Source: Tychonema litorale BBK16
Lineage (GTDB): Bacteria > Cyanobacteriota > Cyanobacteriia > Cyanobacteriales > Microcoleaceae
Length of the DNA stretch: 18,076 nt
Direction of reading: 5' to 3'
Assembly: GCF_021648855.1 (NCBI RefSeq)
Contig: NZ_JAKJHX010000109.1
Span: 1-18,076, forward strand
Positions 1 through 6,575 of this stretch are shown here, piece by piece (position 1 is the stretch's first letter; each line of letters starts with the position of its first letter). Made by a program: the position numbers and the translations under genes. A model generated the notes under the pieces. That model worked only from the letters and a program-made list of their open reading frames with translations. It was not told the DNA's origin and ran no database searches.

Positions 1-23
1 AGGAGTATATTAGAAATCAAGAA

Positions 24-63
24 AAGCCGTCCTAAAAGGACGGGGCTTGTATCCCTTTTTTTT
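24..63 (+). terminator. Stem-loop with T-run; possible right end of an IS200/IS605-type element
   Basis: AAGCC and GTCCT (24-33) pair with AGGAC and GGCTT (37-48), leaving a GG bulge and an AAA loop. Eight T's follow at 56-63. This fits an intrinsic terminator for a rightward gene ending left of the window. A hairpin of this look, closing on a short GTATCCC-like tail, also resembles from memory the right ends of cyanobacterial IS200/IS605 (tnpB) elements, where it forms the 3' end of the element RNA. No transposase sequence is visible here, so the IS reading is an inference. Confidence 0.5.
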
Positions 64-193
64 GGTCAAAGGATAAAGGTATCATAGAATAGGCGATCGG
101 GTATTCAGAACTTGGAAGACTATCAGTCATTGAGTGCATCAACAATTAACTTAATTGAAGCAATTAAATCTGTTTCTGACCCCGCATAAAAGA

Positions 194-221
194 GTTGGGT
201 TTCGCAAAGCCTCAACCCAAC
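194..221. repeat. Short dispersed-type palindrome downstream of the ABC ATPase gene
   Basis: GTTGGGTT (194-201) and AACCCAAC (214-221) form a perfect 8-bp inverted repeat around a 12-nt loop. It lies just past the stop of the leftward ABC gene, so it could act as an mRNA 3' end, although it has no T-run on that strand. The sequence resembles the GTTGGGTTTCG / CCCAACCTACG palindromes scattered through many cyanobacterial genomes. Nothing else is recognisable in 64-193. Confidence 0.5.
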
Positions 222-231
222 CTACGCTAAA

Positions 232-1254
232 CTACGATCGCATCGAGGCCTTTTGTTCAGCTTTCAAATCCCGGTTGCTAGCAGCCGCCAACTCCGCATC
301 CAATAAAGTTTTACCAGTCGCCGCCAAATACACATCATCCAAACTCGGCCGCGATTGAGCAATTCCAAAAATAGGTAATCCCGCATCTTTTAAAGTTTGC
401 TGAATTGTCACCAGGGCGTCGTTTTGCGGTGTTACTACCAAATTTAGAGAATTTCCTTGCGTCGCATTGACAATCACTTCCTGGACGAAAGAGAGCGATT
501 CCATGAGAGTTTTAGCTTTTTCGGCTTCTGCGATCGGCGAAAACTCCCGAATCCGCAAAGTCACCCGATCGCCCCCAACCCGATTTTTCAACTCCTCCGG
601 CGTCCCCTCAGCAATCACCGTACCCTTGTCAATAATCGCCACGCGATCGGCCAAAGCATCCACTTCTTCCAGATAATGGCTGGTAATCAAAACCGTCGTA
701 CCCTCATCCCGCAAGCGACGCAGGAAATCCCACACCACCACCCGACTTTCAATATCTAGCCCCACAGTCGGTTCGTCCAAAACCAAAACATCCGGCTGGT
801 GAAGCAATCCAGCCGCCAAATCGAGGCGCTTGCGAATACCGCCGGAATAAGTGCCCGTCTTTTTATTTTCCCACTCCTCCAAACCGAGGAGTTTCACCAT
901 TTCGTCAATCCGCCCTTTAATCGTCTTGCGGGGTAAATGGTAAAGCGCCGCTTGCAGTTGCAAAAGTTCGCGCCCTGTGAGCACCTTATCGAGAGCAACT
1001 TCTTGGGCGACGTAGCCCAATCTTTGTCTGGCAATTCTCGGCTGGCTGATAGCAGAAATGCCAGACACTTCAATCCGTCCGCTGTCTGGCGCGCTCAAAG
1101 TACAAAGTACCCGCAGGGTTGTGGTTTTGCCAGCACCGTTGGGGCCTAGCAAACCAAATATTTCCCCCGGTTCTACCTTGAAGGAAACATCTTTAACGGC
1201 TTCTACATTGCCGTAGCGTTTCTGAAGATTTTCAATTAAAACGGCGGGAGCCAT
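232..1254 (-). CDS. ABC transporter ATP-binding protein, DrrA / ABC-2 exporter type
   Basis: This 340-residue cytoplasmic ATPase probably powers an ABC-2 type exporter (the drug, polysaccharide or lipid export class); the substrate cannot be told. Visible motifs are Walker A GPNGAGKT (37-44), Q-loop Gln84, signature SGGIRKR (137-143), Walker B VLVLDE (156-161) and switch His193. A C-terminal extension of about 110 residues ends in SLDDVYL, as in the DrrA1-associated (DUF4162) region. The frame stays open upstream to an ATG at 1365, but the 37 extra residues are low-complexity and unlike the family, so the start is placed at the Met just before the conserved AVLIENLQKRYG; no clear ribosome site marks it. 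The ABC-2 permease usually next to such a gene is not seen: downstream (leftward) there are only 231 bases with a palindrome and a possible IS end. Confidence 0.9.
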   Translation of the reverse strand: MAPAVLIENLQKRYGNVEAVKDVSFKVEPGEIFGLLGPNGAGKTTTLRVLCTLSAPDSGRIEVSGISAISQPRIARQRLGYVAQEVALDKVLTGRELLQLQAALYHLPRKTIKGRIDEMVKLLGLEEWENKKTGTYSGGIRKRLDLAAGLLHQPDVLVLDEPTVGLDIESRVVVWDFLRRLRDEGTTVLITSHYLEEVDALADRVAIIDKGTVIAEGTPEELKNRVGGDRVTLRIREFSPIAEAEKAKTLMESLSFVQEVIVNATQGNSLNLVVTPQNDALVTIQQTLKDAGLPIFGIAQSRPSLDDVYLAATGKTLLDAELAAASNRDLKAEQKASMRS

Positions 1255-1408
1255 ATTATTTTTGCATGAACTGGTTGTTGATATTTTGACACTTTCCGGC
1301 TCAAATTGCCGAAATCTTTGATTGGGAAATCCGAACGGCTTGTAGGGGTAGGTTTTACCAACCATCTATGCATACAACCAATAATCTCGTAAACCCACTC
1401 TCTCACCT

Positions 1409-1597
1409 TTAATCAACAATTTTTACCCAGCCGCGCCGGATGTTGTACAGCAATCTGTTGATGATGGCGTACTCATCTTCATTCAGTGTTCTTTGTAAGA
1501 GTGCAGATCTAAGCTGTCTCCGATCGTGGCGAGTAACCACGCTGGAGAACATTACCTGACCAAATAACTCTTCGAGTGTCATTTGGGAGACTGACAT
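1409..1597 (-). CDS. Small conserved cyanobacterial protein, function unknown (62 aa)
   Basis: The frame opens at an ATG at 1627, but a perfect AGGAGG (minus strand, 1607-1612) lies 9 bases before the internal ATG at 1597. That decides the start and gives 62 residues. The protein is charged and probably all-helical. It has an N-terminal MTLEELFGQ stretch, a basic segment TRHDRRQLRSALL, an acidic NEDEYAIINRLL helix, and an end RRGWVKIVD. From memory, short proteins with this pattern occur across cyanobacteria as unnamed conserved proteins; no function is known to me. It has no signal peptide, membrane span or cysteine pair. It lies 154 bases beyond the start of the leftward ABC gene and is read the same way, so co-transcription is possible but not shown. 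Confidence 0.75.
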   Translation of the reverse strand: MSVSQMTLEELFGQVMFSSVVTRHDRRQLRSALLQRTLNEDEYAIINRLLYNIRRGWVKIVD

Positions 1598-1606
1598 GAT
1601 ATTTGA

Positions 1607-1612
1607 CCTCCT
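1607..1612 (-). promoter_or_regulatory. Ribosome binding site that sets the start of the 62-aa gene
   Basis: AGGAGG on the minus strand lies 9 bases upstream of the ATG at 1597. It sits inside the longer reading frame from 1627, which argues against the longer form. Confidence 0.7.
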
Positions 1613-1750
1613 AATTGATTGAGACATAAAAAACTTTTACATAGTCAGTGCTAATCTAGTATGGTCTGTTGGAGAAGCTCTAAAGGCGATCGAAAACATC
1701 GACAATGTGTGATTTTTTGGCTCTGAATCTGTGATCAACATATTGACGAC

Positions 1751-1790
1751 AAGTGACGCGGATCTGGTGATTTTGTGATCCTGGTCACTT
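1751..1790. promoter_or_regulatory. 40-bp interrupted palindrome between two leftward genes
   Basis: AAGTGAC (1751-1757) plus GGATC (1760-1764) mirrors GATCC (1777-1781) plus GTCACTT (1784-1790). That is 12 paired bases with a 2x2 internal mismatch and a 12-base centre. It lies about 85 bases past the stop of the deacetylase-like gene and about 150 bases before the start of the 62-aa gene. No T-run follows on the minus strand, so a plain intrinsic terminator is unlikely. An operator for a dimeric regulator or an RNA hairpin are both possible. The rest of 1598-1873 shows nothing I recognise. Confidence 0.4.
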
Positions 1791-1873
1791 GCATCAAGGA
1801 AAGAAGTCAGAACGCCCTTCGGCTTCAGTCAGGGTGCAAAGGCAGGACGCTGATTTTGAAAGGGATACACGGA

Positions 1874-2800
1874 TTAATTATTGAGGCATCGATCGATCGT
1901 CGCCACTACCGACTCAGCTAAATCTTTGAGCGCGTAACCCCCCTCCAAACCAAAGGTGATGCGACGGGTGATTTGCAGGCAATATCCAGTAAAAGTACCG
2001 TAATCTGAGGGCGCAAGATTCATACTCGCCAGCGGATCGGCAGCAGTAGCGTCATAACCGGCGCTGACAATCAACAAATCCGGCTCAAACTTTGACAAAA
2101 ACGGTACAACTTGAGATTCAAACGCCGCGCCGTATTCAGCAATTCCGCCTCCGGGATACATGGGAATGTTCAGCACGTTGTCGTAGGCCCCGCACTCATC
2201 AGCTTCTCCGGTTCCTGGATAGCACGGAGACTGATGCAGGGAACAGTAAGCAATTTGTCGGCAGTTTTCCACCAAAGATTGAGTGCCGTTACCGTGGTGC
2301 ACGTCCCAGTCGAGGATGGCGACGCGGTTGATTCCCGGCTGTTCCAGGGCGTAGTGAGCGGCGATCGCAGCATTGGAAAACAAGCAAAATCCCATCGCCC
2401 GATCGCTCTCAGCATGATGTCCCGGCGGCCTCGCCAGCACAAAAGCCGGTTCGCCATTTGCCAAAACTCGATCGACTCCATCCAGCCAAGCACTCGCAGC
2501 CAGTAGCGCGACATCGTAACTTTCCGCAGAAATTGGCGTGTCACCGTCGAGGTAGCCACCTCCGCTCGCGGCCAAATGTTCGACTTGCTTGATGTATATG
2601 GGCACGTGAACTTTTGCGATCGCCATGAGTAGTTCCGGTTCGCGCACTGCAACTGGGGTGGGAAGTTGCCACTCAATTCGATCGGCCCAGGGAGCAGCTT
2701 TGAGAGCATTCGCGATCGCACTTAAACGTTCTGGTCGCTCTGGGTGAAGCATTCCAGTCTTGTGCAGCAAGAAATCGTCGGAATAAATGACGGGTAGCAT
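1874..2800 (-). CDS. Histone deacetylase / acetoin utilisation-family zinc deacetylase
   Basis: At 308 residues this is the normal length for bacterial class II HDAC-like amidohydrolases, which are zinc enzymes that remove acetyl groups from acetyl-lysine, acetylpolyamines or similar amides in the cytoplasm. Motifs appear in the expected order: HPERPERL (19-26), the His-His pair in RPPGHHAE (H128, H129), DWDVHHGNGTQ (164-174, supplying zinc ligands D166 and H168), the third ligand D250 in GYDATAADP, and the C-terminal GGY with Tyr289 at the usual catalytic tyrosine position. All expected active-site residues are present. The ATG at 2800 begins directly with LPVIYSDDF, the normal family N-terminus. 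The actual substrate cannot be told from sequence. It faces gyrA head to head across 301 bases. Confidence 0.93.
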   Translation of the reverse strand: MLPVIYSDDFLLHKTGMLHPERPERLSAIANALKAAPWADRIEWQLPTPVAVREPELLMAIAKVHVPIYIKQVEHLAASGGGYLDGDTPISAESYDVALLAASAWLDGVDRVLANGEPAFVLARPPGHHAESDRAMGFCLFSNAAIAAHYALEQPGINRVAILDWDVHHGNGTQSLVENCRQIAYCSLHQSPCYPGTGEADECGAYDNVLNIPMYPGGGIAEYGAAFESQVVPFLSKFEPDLLIVSAGYDATAADPLASMNLAPSDYGTFTGYCLQITRRITFGLEGGYALKDLAESVVATIDRCLNN

Positions 2801-2964
2801 CAGCAGATTTTAGAGTTTATATTTTCGATTTTAGATTTAATAATTGGAGAATTCAAGCATTCAATTTGTTTGTTATATGCTCACAATAATTCCTTAGCAA
2901 TGGCTTCTGCTATCTCCCTCTAATATCATAAACAATCTAGATGTACAAAAGCTTAATTTCCCAT

Positions 2965-3005
2965 ACTCTCAAAGGCAAATTGTGATATAATTCGAGAGTA
3001 ATTTG
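2965..3005 (+). promoter_or_regulatory. Probable gyrA promoter with interleaved inverted repeats
   Basis: TGATATAAT (2983-2991) is an exact extended -10 (TGnTATAAT); no good -35 stands 17 bases upstream. ACTCTC (2965-2970) and GAGAGT (2994-2999) form one inverted repeat around it, and CAAATT (2976-2981) with AATTTG (3000-3005) forms a second that interleaves with the first. Transcription starting near 2998 would leave a leader of about 100 bases; GGAG at 3087-3090 is the likely ribosome site. Gyrase genes are often controlled by supercoiling at the -10, which would fit, but that is inference. The remainder of 2801-3101 is AT-rich with two GATTTTAGA-like heptamers near 2813 and 2826, and no other recognisable element. 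Confidence 0.5.
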
Positions 3006-3101
3006 CAATATTTGGCAACTCTACTGAATCCAAACCGATTTTATCGTATTTTTGGGATTTATAGCGGTCAAATTAAAATTTTTAACGGAGTTATTTAACC
3101 T

Positions 3102-5816
3102 ATGAGCACCTCTGAGTCGCGGATAATCCCGACGGATCTGGGTAATGAGATGTCCCGATCGTACTTGGAATACGCCATGAGCGTAATTGTCGGTCGGGCG
3201 CTACCAGATGCTAGGGACGGTCTCAAGCCCGTTCACCGACGCATTCTCTACGCCATGAACGAATTGGGCTTGACACCCGATCGACCCTTCCGCAAATGCG
3301 CCCGTGTCGTGGGGGAGGTGCTGGGTAAGTATCACCCCCACGGAGACACCGCAGTTTACGACGCCTTGGTGCGGATGGCTCAAGATTTCTCCATGCGAGA
3401 ACGCCTAATCAACGGTCACGGTAATTTCGGATCGGTAGACAACGACCCCGCCGCCGCCATGCGGTACACCGAATGTCGCCTCACCTCGCTGACTTACGAC
3501 GCCATGCTGCGCGACATCGACTGCGAAACAGTTGATTTCGGCGACAACTTCGACGGTTCCCAGCAAGAACCCCTGGTACTCCCAGCCCGGATTCCCCAAA
3601 TCTTGCTCAACGGTTCATCAGGAATTGCCGTGGGAATGGCAACCAACATTCCGCCACACAACTTAGGCGAAGTAATTGACGGTTTTATAGCCCTGATTCA
3701 CAATCCAGAAATTACCGACCTGGAATTGATGCAATACATCCCCGGCCCGGACTTTCCCACCGGCGGACAAATCTTAGGGAAAGCGACCATTCGGGAAGCC
3801 TACACCACCGGCCGTGGCTCAATTACAATGCGTGGAGTCGCCAGCATTGAAACCATCGAACACGTCGGCCGCCCAGACAAAGAAGCAATCATTATCACCG
3901 AACTGCCTTACCAAACAAACAAGGCAGCACTAATTGAGAAAATTGCCGAACTGGTAAACGACAAAAGATTAGAGGGAATTTCCGATCTTCGCGACGAAAG
4001 CGACAGAAACGGAATGCGGATTGTCATCGAACTCAAACGCGATGCCTATCCCCGTGTAGTCCTCAACAACCTCTACAAACAAACACCACTCCAAGCCAAC
4101 TTTGGAGCAAATATGTTGGCGCTAGTAAATGGGGAACCCCAACTACTTTCGCTCTCGCAATTCCTCAATGTTTTCCTAGATTTCCGCATTGAGACAATTA
4201 CACGTCGCACTCAATACGAACTTCGCAAAGCAGAAGAACGCGACCACCTCCTGCAAGGCTTGTTAATTGCACTCGATAACTTAGATGGAATAATTCAGCT
4301 AATTCGTCGCGCTCCTGACTCCGCAGCCGCCAAACAAGAATTGATCGATAACTACGGTCTTTCCGATCAGCAATCAGACGCAATTTTGCAAATGCAACTG
4401 CGGCGTTTGACCGCATTAGAAGCGCAAAAAATTCAACAAGAACACGAAGAACTGCGAACTAAAATTGCTGATTTGGAAGACATTTTAGCTCGACGGGAAC
4501 GCATTCTAGAAATCGCGGAAGTTGAAGCACTTGAAATCAAAACCAAAATAGCCACTCCCAGGCGCACAGTCATCGAACACGCCGAAGGAGAAATCGACGA
4601 AAGAGATTTGATTGCTAACGAACAAGCAATCATTTTGATTACCGAACAAGGCTATATCAAGCGGATGCCAGTCAGCACTTTCGAGGCCCAAAGTCGCGCT
4701 ACTCGCGGCAAAGCAGGCACGAAAATGAAGGAAGATGACGGAGTAGAACATTTCCTTTCTTGTTGCGATCATGACACCGTTTTATTCTTTAGCAACAGAG
4801 GCGTAGTTTACTCAGTCAAAGCTTATCAAATCCCAGTCAGTTCTCGGACAGCCCGTGGAATGCCTGTACTGCAAATGTTGCCGATTCCGATGGAAGAAAA
4901 AATCACTTCTATGGTGTCTGTAACAGAATTCAGTACCGAAGAATATTTGGTCATGCTAACTCGCAGTGGCTTCATCAAAAAAACGGCGCTTTCAGCTTTT
5001 GGTAACATCCGTACCAATGGTTTGATCGCTATTTCTCTGGAAGAAGGCGACCAACTACGGTGGGTGCGGAGAGCAAAAGTTGGCGACAGTATTATCATCG
5101 GAACTAGCCAAGGCATGGCAATTCATTTCCGTACCAATCACGAACAGTTGCGCCCCACTGGCCGGGCGACGCGGGGTGTCAAATCAATGAAATTGCGATC
5201 GGGCGATGAATTGATCAGCATGGACATTTTGCCAAGTTCAATTGTTGCCGAAATTGCCGAATTGGAAACGGGCGACTCAGAACTTGATGGTGCAAATATT
5301 GCTCTATTAGAAACTGGCGATTCGGAATTTGATGGGGCAGATATTGTTGAATTGGAAACTGATGAATCGGAAATTGAAGAGGAAGAGTTAGAACTGGAAG
5401 CTGAGGAAATTGAAGGCGAAGATGCCGAAGAAATTACTACAGTTAACAGCGAAGTTCCTTCGGTTTTGGTCATCACAACCAATGGTTATGGAAAGCGGGT
5501 TCCTGTTTCTCAGTTCCGCCTCCAAAGACGTGCTGGCAAAGGCTTGACTGCTACTAAATTCAAGTCTAAAAAGGCTAAGGATCAGGTAGCAGCGTTGCGG
5601 ATTGTGAACGACAGCGATGAGTTGATGATTATTACCAATCGAGGTATTATTATCCGTCAAGCTGTGAGTGCAATTTCGACGCAATCCCGGACTGCAACTG
5701 GGGTGCGGGTGCAGCGGTTGGATGAGGATGATTCGATCGTAGCTGTGGCGTTAGTGCCGCCTGCGGGTGAAGAGTCGATCGAGGATTTGGAATCTGAGGA
5801 AGCAGCAGAAGAGTAA
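3102..5816 (+). CDS. gyrA: DNA gyrase subunit A
   Basis: This is the breakage-reunion subunit of gyrase, which cuts and rejoins both DNA strands while GyrB supplies ATP energy. Motifs follow the E. coli numbering almost exactly: [11 protein letters not shown] (37-47), [11 protein letters not shown] (77-87; the quinolone-determining positions are Thr83 and Asp87), and catalytic Tyr122 in RYTECRL. A coiled-coil/tower region follows (about 350-500), then a C-terminal beta-pinwheel with a GyrA-box variant QRRAGKG at 808-814. The box favours GyrA over ParC. The ATG at 3102 has GGAG 11 bases upstream. At 904 residues it is somewhat longer than typical GyrA, owing to an acidic insertion (about residues 713-785) between pinwheel blades and an acidic tail ([15 protein letters not shown]). 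It appears to be transcribed alone. Confidence 0.97.
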   Translation: MSTSESRIIPTDLGNEMSRSYLEYAMSVIVGRALPDARDGLKPVHRRILYAMNELGLTPDRPFRKCARVVGEVLGKYHPHGDTAVYDALVRMAQDFSMRERLINGHGNFGSVDNDPAAAMRYTECRLTSLTYDAMLRDIDCETVDFGDNFDGSQQEPLVLPARIPQILLNGSSGIAVGMATNIPPHNLGEVIDGFIALIHNPEITDLELMQYIPGPDFPTGGQILGKATIREAYTTGRGSITMRGVASIETIEHVGRPDKEAIIITELPYQTNKAALIEKIAELVNDKRLEGISDLRDESDRNGMRIVIELKRDAYPRVVLNNLYKQTPLQANFGANMLALVNGEPQLLSLSQFLNVFLDFRIETITRRTQYELRKAEERDHLLQGLLIALDNLDGIIQLIRRAPDSAAAKQELIDNYGLSDQQSDAILQMQLRRLTALEAQKIQQEHEELRTKIADLEDILARRERILEIAEVEALEIKTKIATPRRTVIEHAEGEIDERDLIANEQAIILITEQGYIKRMPVSTFEAQSRATRGKAGTKMKEDDGVEHFLSCCDHDTVLFFSNRGVVYSVKAYQIPVSSRTARGMPVLQMLPIPMEEKITSMVSVTEFSTEEYLVMLTRSGFIKKTALSAFGNIRTNGLIAISLEEGDQLRWVRRAKVGDSIIIGTSQGMAIHFRTNHEQLRPTGRATRGVKSMKLRSGDELISMDILPSSIVAEIAELETGDSELDGANIALLETGDSEFDGADIVELETDESEIEEEELELEAEEIEGEDAEEITTVNSEVPSVLVITTNGYGKRVPVSQFRLQRRAGKGLTATKFKSKKAKDQVAALRIVNDSDELMIITNRGIIIRQAVSAISTQSRTATGVRVQRLDEDDSIVAVALVPPAGEESIEDLESEEAAEE
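5253..5387 (+). repeat. Three 45-bp coding repeats in an acidic insertion of GyrA
   Basis: Three successive 15-codon units encode [15 protein letters not shown] (718-732), [15 protein letters not shown] (733-747) and [15 protein letters not shown] (748-762). An almost purely Glu/Asp stretch follows to about residue 780. The units lie within the pinwheel domain, between the strand ending [12 protein letters not shown] and the next blade starting [13 protein letters not shown]. The first two units are closely alike; the third is more diverged. This looks like tandem duplication in a surface loop. Confidence 0.8.
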
Positions 5817-5830
5817 AGGTTAATGGTTTG

Positions 5831-5854
5831 TAAGGTGCGTTGCGGCGCACCTTA
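5831..5854. repeat. Perfect hairpin after gyrA, dispersed-palindrome type
   Basis: TAAGGTGCG (5831-5839) and CGCACCTTA (5846-5854) are perfect complements around the loop TTGCGG. The hairpin begins 14 bases after the gyrA stop and could end or stabilise its mRNA, though no T-run follows. The sequence is of the GGTGCGTTGCG..CGCACC kind repeated through many cyanobacterial genomes. It directly adjoins the broken 5' edge of the Uma2 remnant and may mark the rearrangement that truncated it. Confidence 0.6.
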
Positions 5855-5861
5855 CTGCTGA

Positions 5862-6074
5862 CATGGAGTCTCTGAATATTGGGTGGTAGACGTACAAAAA
5901 GCCCAAATTATTGCTTTTAAAATAATTCCTAACCGGGGAAGTGAACGATTGACAGAATCTAAAGTTTTACCGGGACTAAAATTTGATTTACTTGAGGAAG
6001 GTTTGCGTCGAAGTCGCGAGACGGATCATACGGAAGTAGGTGGCTGGTTTTTAGAGGAAGTTAATCGATTTTAG
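5862..6074 (+). pseudogene. C-terminal remnant of a Uma2-family (DUF820) endonuclease-like gene
   Basis: The frame is open from 5862 and reads HGVSEYWVVDVQKAQIIAFK, then RLTESKVLPGLKFDLLEEGL and VGGWFLEEV before TAG at 6072-6074. From memory this matches the last third of the abundant cyanobacterial Uma2 family, where LGxPEYWxVD is a conserved core strand carrying nuclease-fold residues and LPGLxxxLLEEAL forms the end. Full members are about 180-200 residues; only about 70 codons remain, and the N-terminal part with the other catalytic residues is absent. A GTG at 5883 could start a 63-residue product but has no ribosome site. A hairpin repeat lies immediately upstream. I read it as a decayed fragment, not an active gene. 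Confidence 0.75.
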
Positions 6075-6107
6075 ATTTTAGATTGAAGAATTGTAGGCAA
6101 GAAAAGC

Positions 6108-6575
6108 ATGAATAGATTTTTCGTGAGGACTTCAATTCTCGGTGTTAGTTTAACCCTCGCAGCCAGCAGAATTTTACCAACAACCGCAGCAGTTATGGAC
6201 GATCCTATGATTGCTAAATCTCCATCACAAATTGCTGAAAATAACAAGCTAAAACTCTTAACTGAATCTGAAGTTTTCCAGCGCTTGCAAGCTTTGGGCA
6301 AGTGGACTAGAGATGGTAAAACTATTAAATATACTCACGAATTTAAACATTTTGTGGAGGCTGTCAGTTTTGTCAATTGCCTGATTTCCCCATCAGAAAA
6401 AGTTGGTCATCATCCAGATATTGCCATCTCATATAACCGCGTTATAATAAGTATTACAACTCACGATGCAGCGGGACTGACAAAACAAGACTTTGAGTTA
6501 GCGGAGACTATCTCTAAGTTAGTTAGTGAGTGGATACCGGGAAATGTTTGTTTAGTCGTGGAAGGTTCTGGATGA
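6108..6575 (+). CDS. Pterin-4a-carbinolamine dehydratase (PCD/DCoH) family protein with N-terminal signal peptide
   Basis: The C-terminal ~105 residues (50-155) are a complete PCD/DCoH domain, which dehydrates 4a-hydroxytetrahydropterin when pterin cofactors are recycled. The catalytic pattern is intact: EKVGHHPDI with His101-His102, and THDAAGLT with His119-Asp120 after the family's 17-residue spacing. Ahead of it is an N-terminus with MNRFFVRTS, a hydrophobic ILGVSLTLAAS core and a PTTAA end, which reads as an export signal. An internal Met30 could instead give a cytoplasmic form; neither start has a strong ribosome site. The stop overlaps the next start as ATGA, so the two genes are probably translationally coupled. 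An exported PCD is odd because pterin hydroxylases are cytoplasmic; PCD-fold proteins also have non-enzymatic roles (for example as Rubisco assembly factors). Family assignment is firm; export and role are inferred. Confidence 0.9.
   Translation: MNRFFVRTSILGVSLTLAASRILPTTAAVMDDPMIAKSPSQIAENNKLKLLTESEVFQRLQALGKWTRDGKTIKYTHEFKHFVEAVSFVNCLISPSEKVGHHPDIAISYNRVIISITTHDAAGLTKQDFELAETISKLVSEWIPGNVCLVVEGSG

Noticed and set aside
155..358. 67-codon frame on the plus strand
   Set aside because: It runs antisense through the end of the ABC ATPase gene and across a palindrome; no support.
1255..1365. N-terminal extension of the ABC ATPase from an ATG at 1365
   Set aside because: The added 37 residues are unlike the family, and conserved sequence begins right after the ATG at 1254.
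1801..1870. Weak GC-rich pairings (CCCT..AGGG, GAAG..CTTC) after the deacetylase gene
   Set aside because: Stems of four bases with long loops; expected by chance.
5138..5482. Ser-rich reading frame on the minus strand across the GyrA insertion
   Set aside because: It mirrors the Glu/Asp repeats of gyrA; gyrA is clearly the coding frame.
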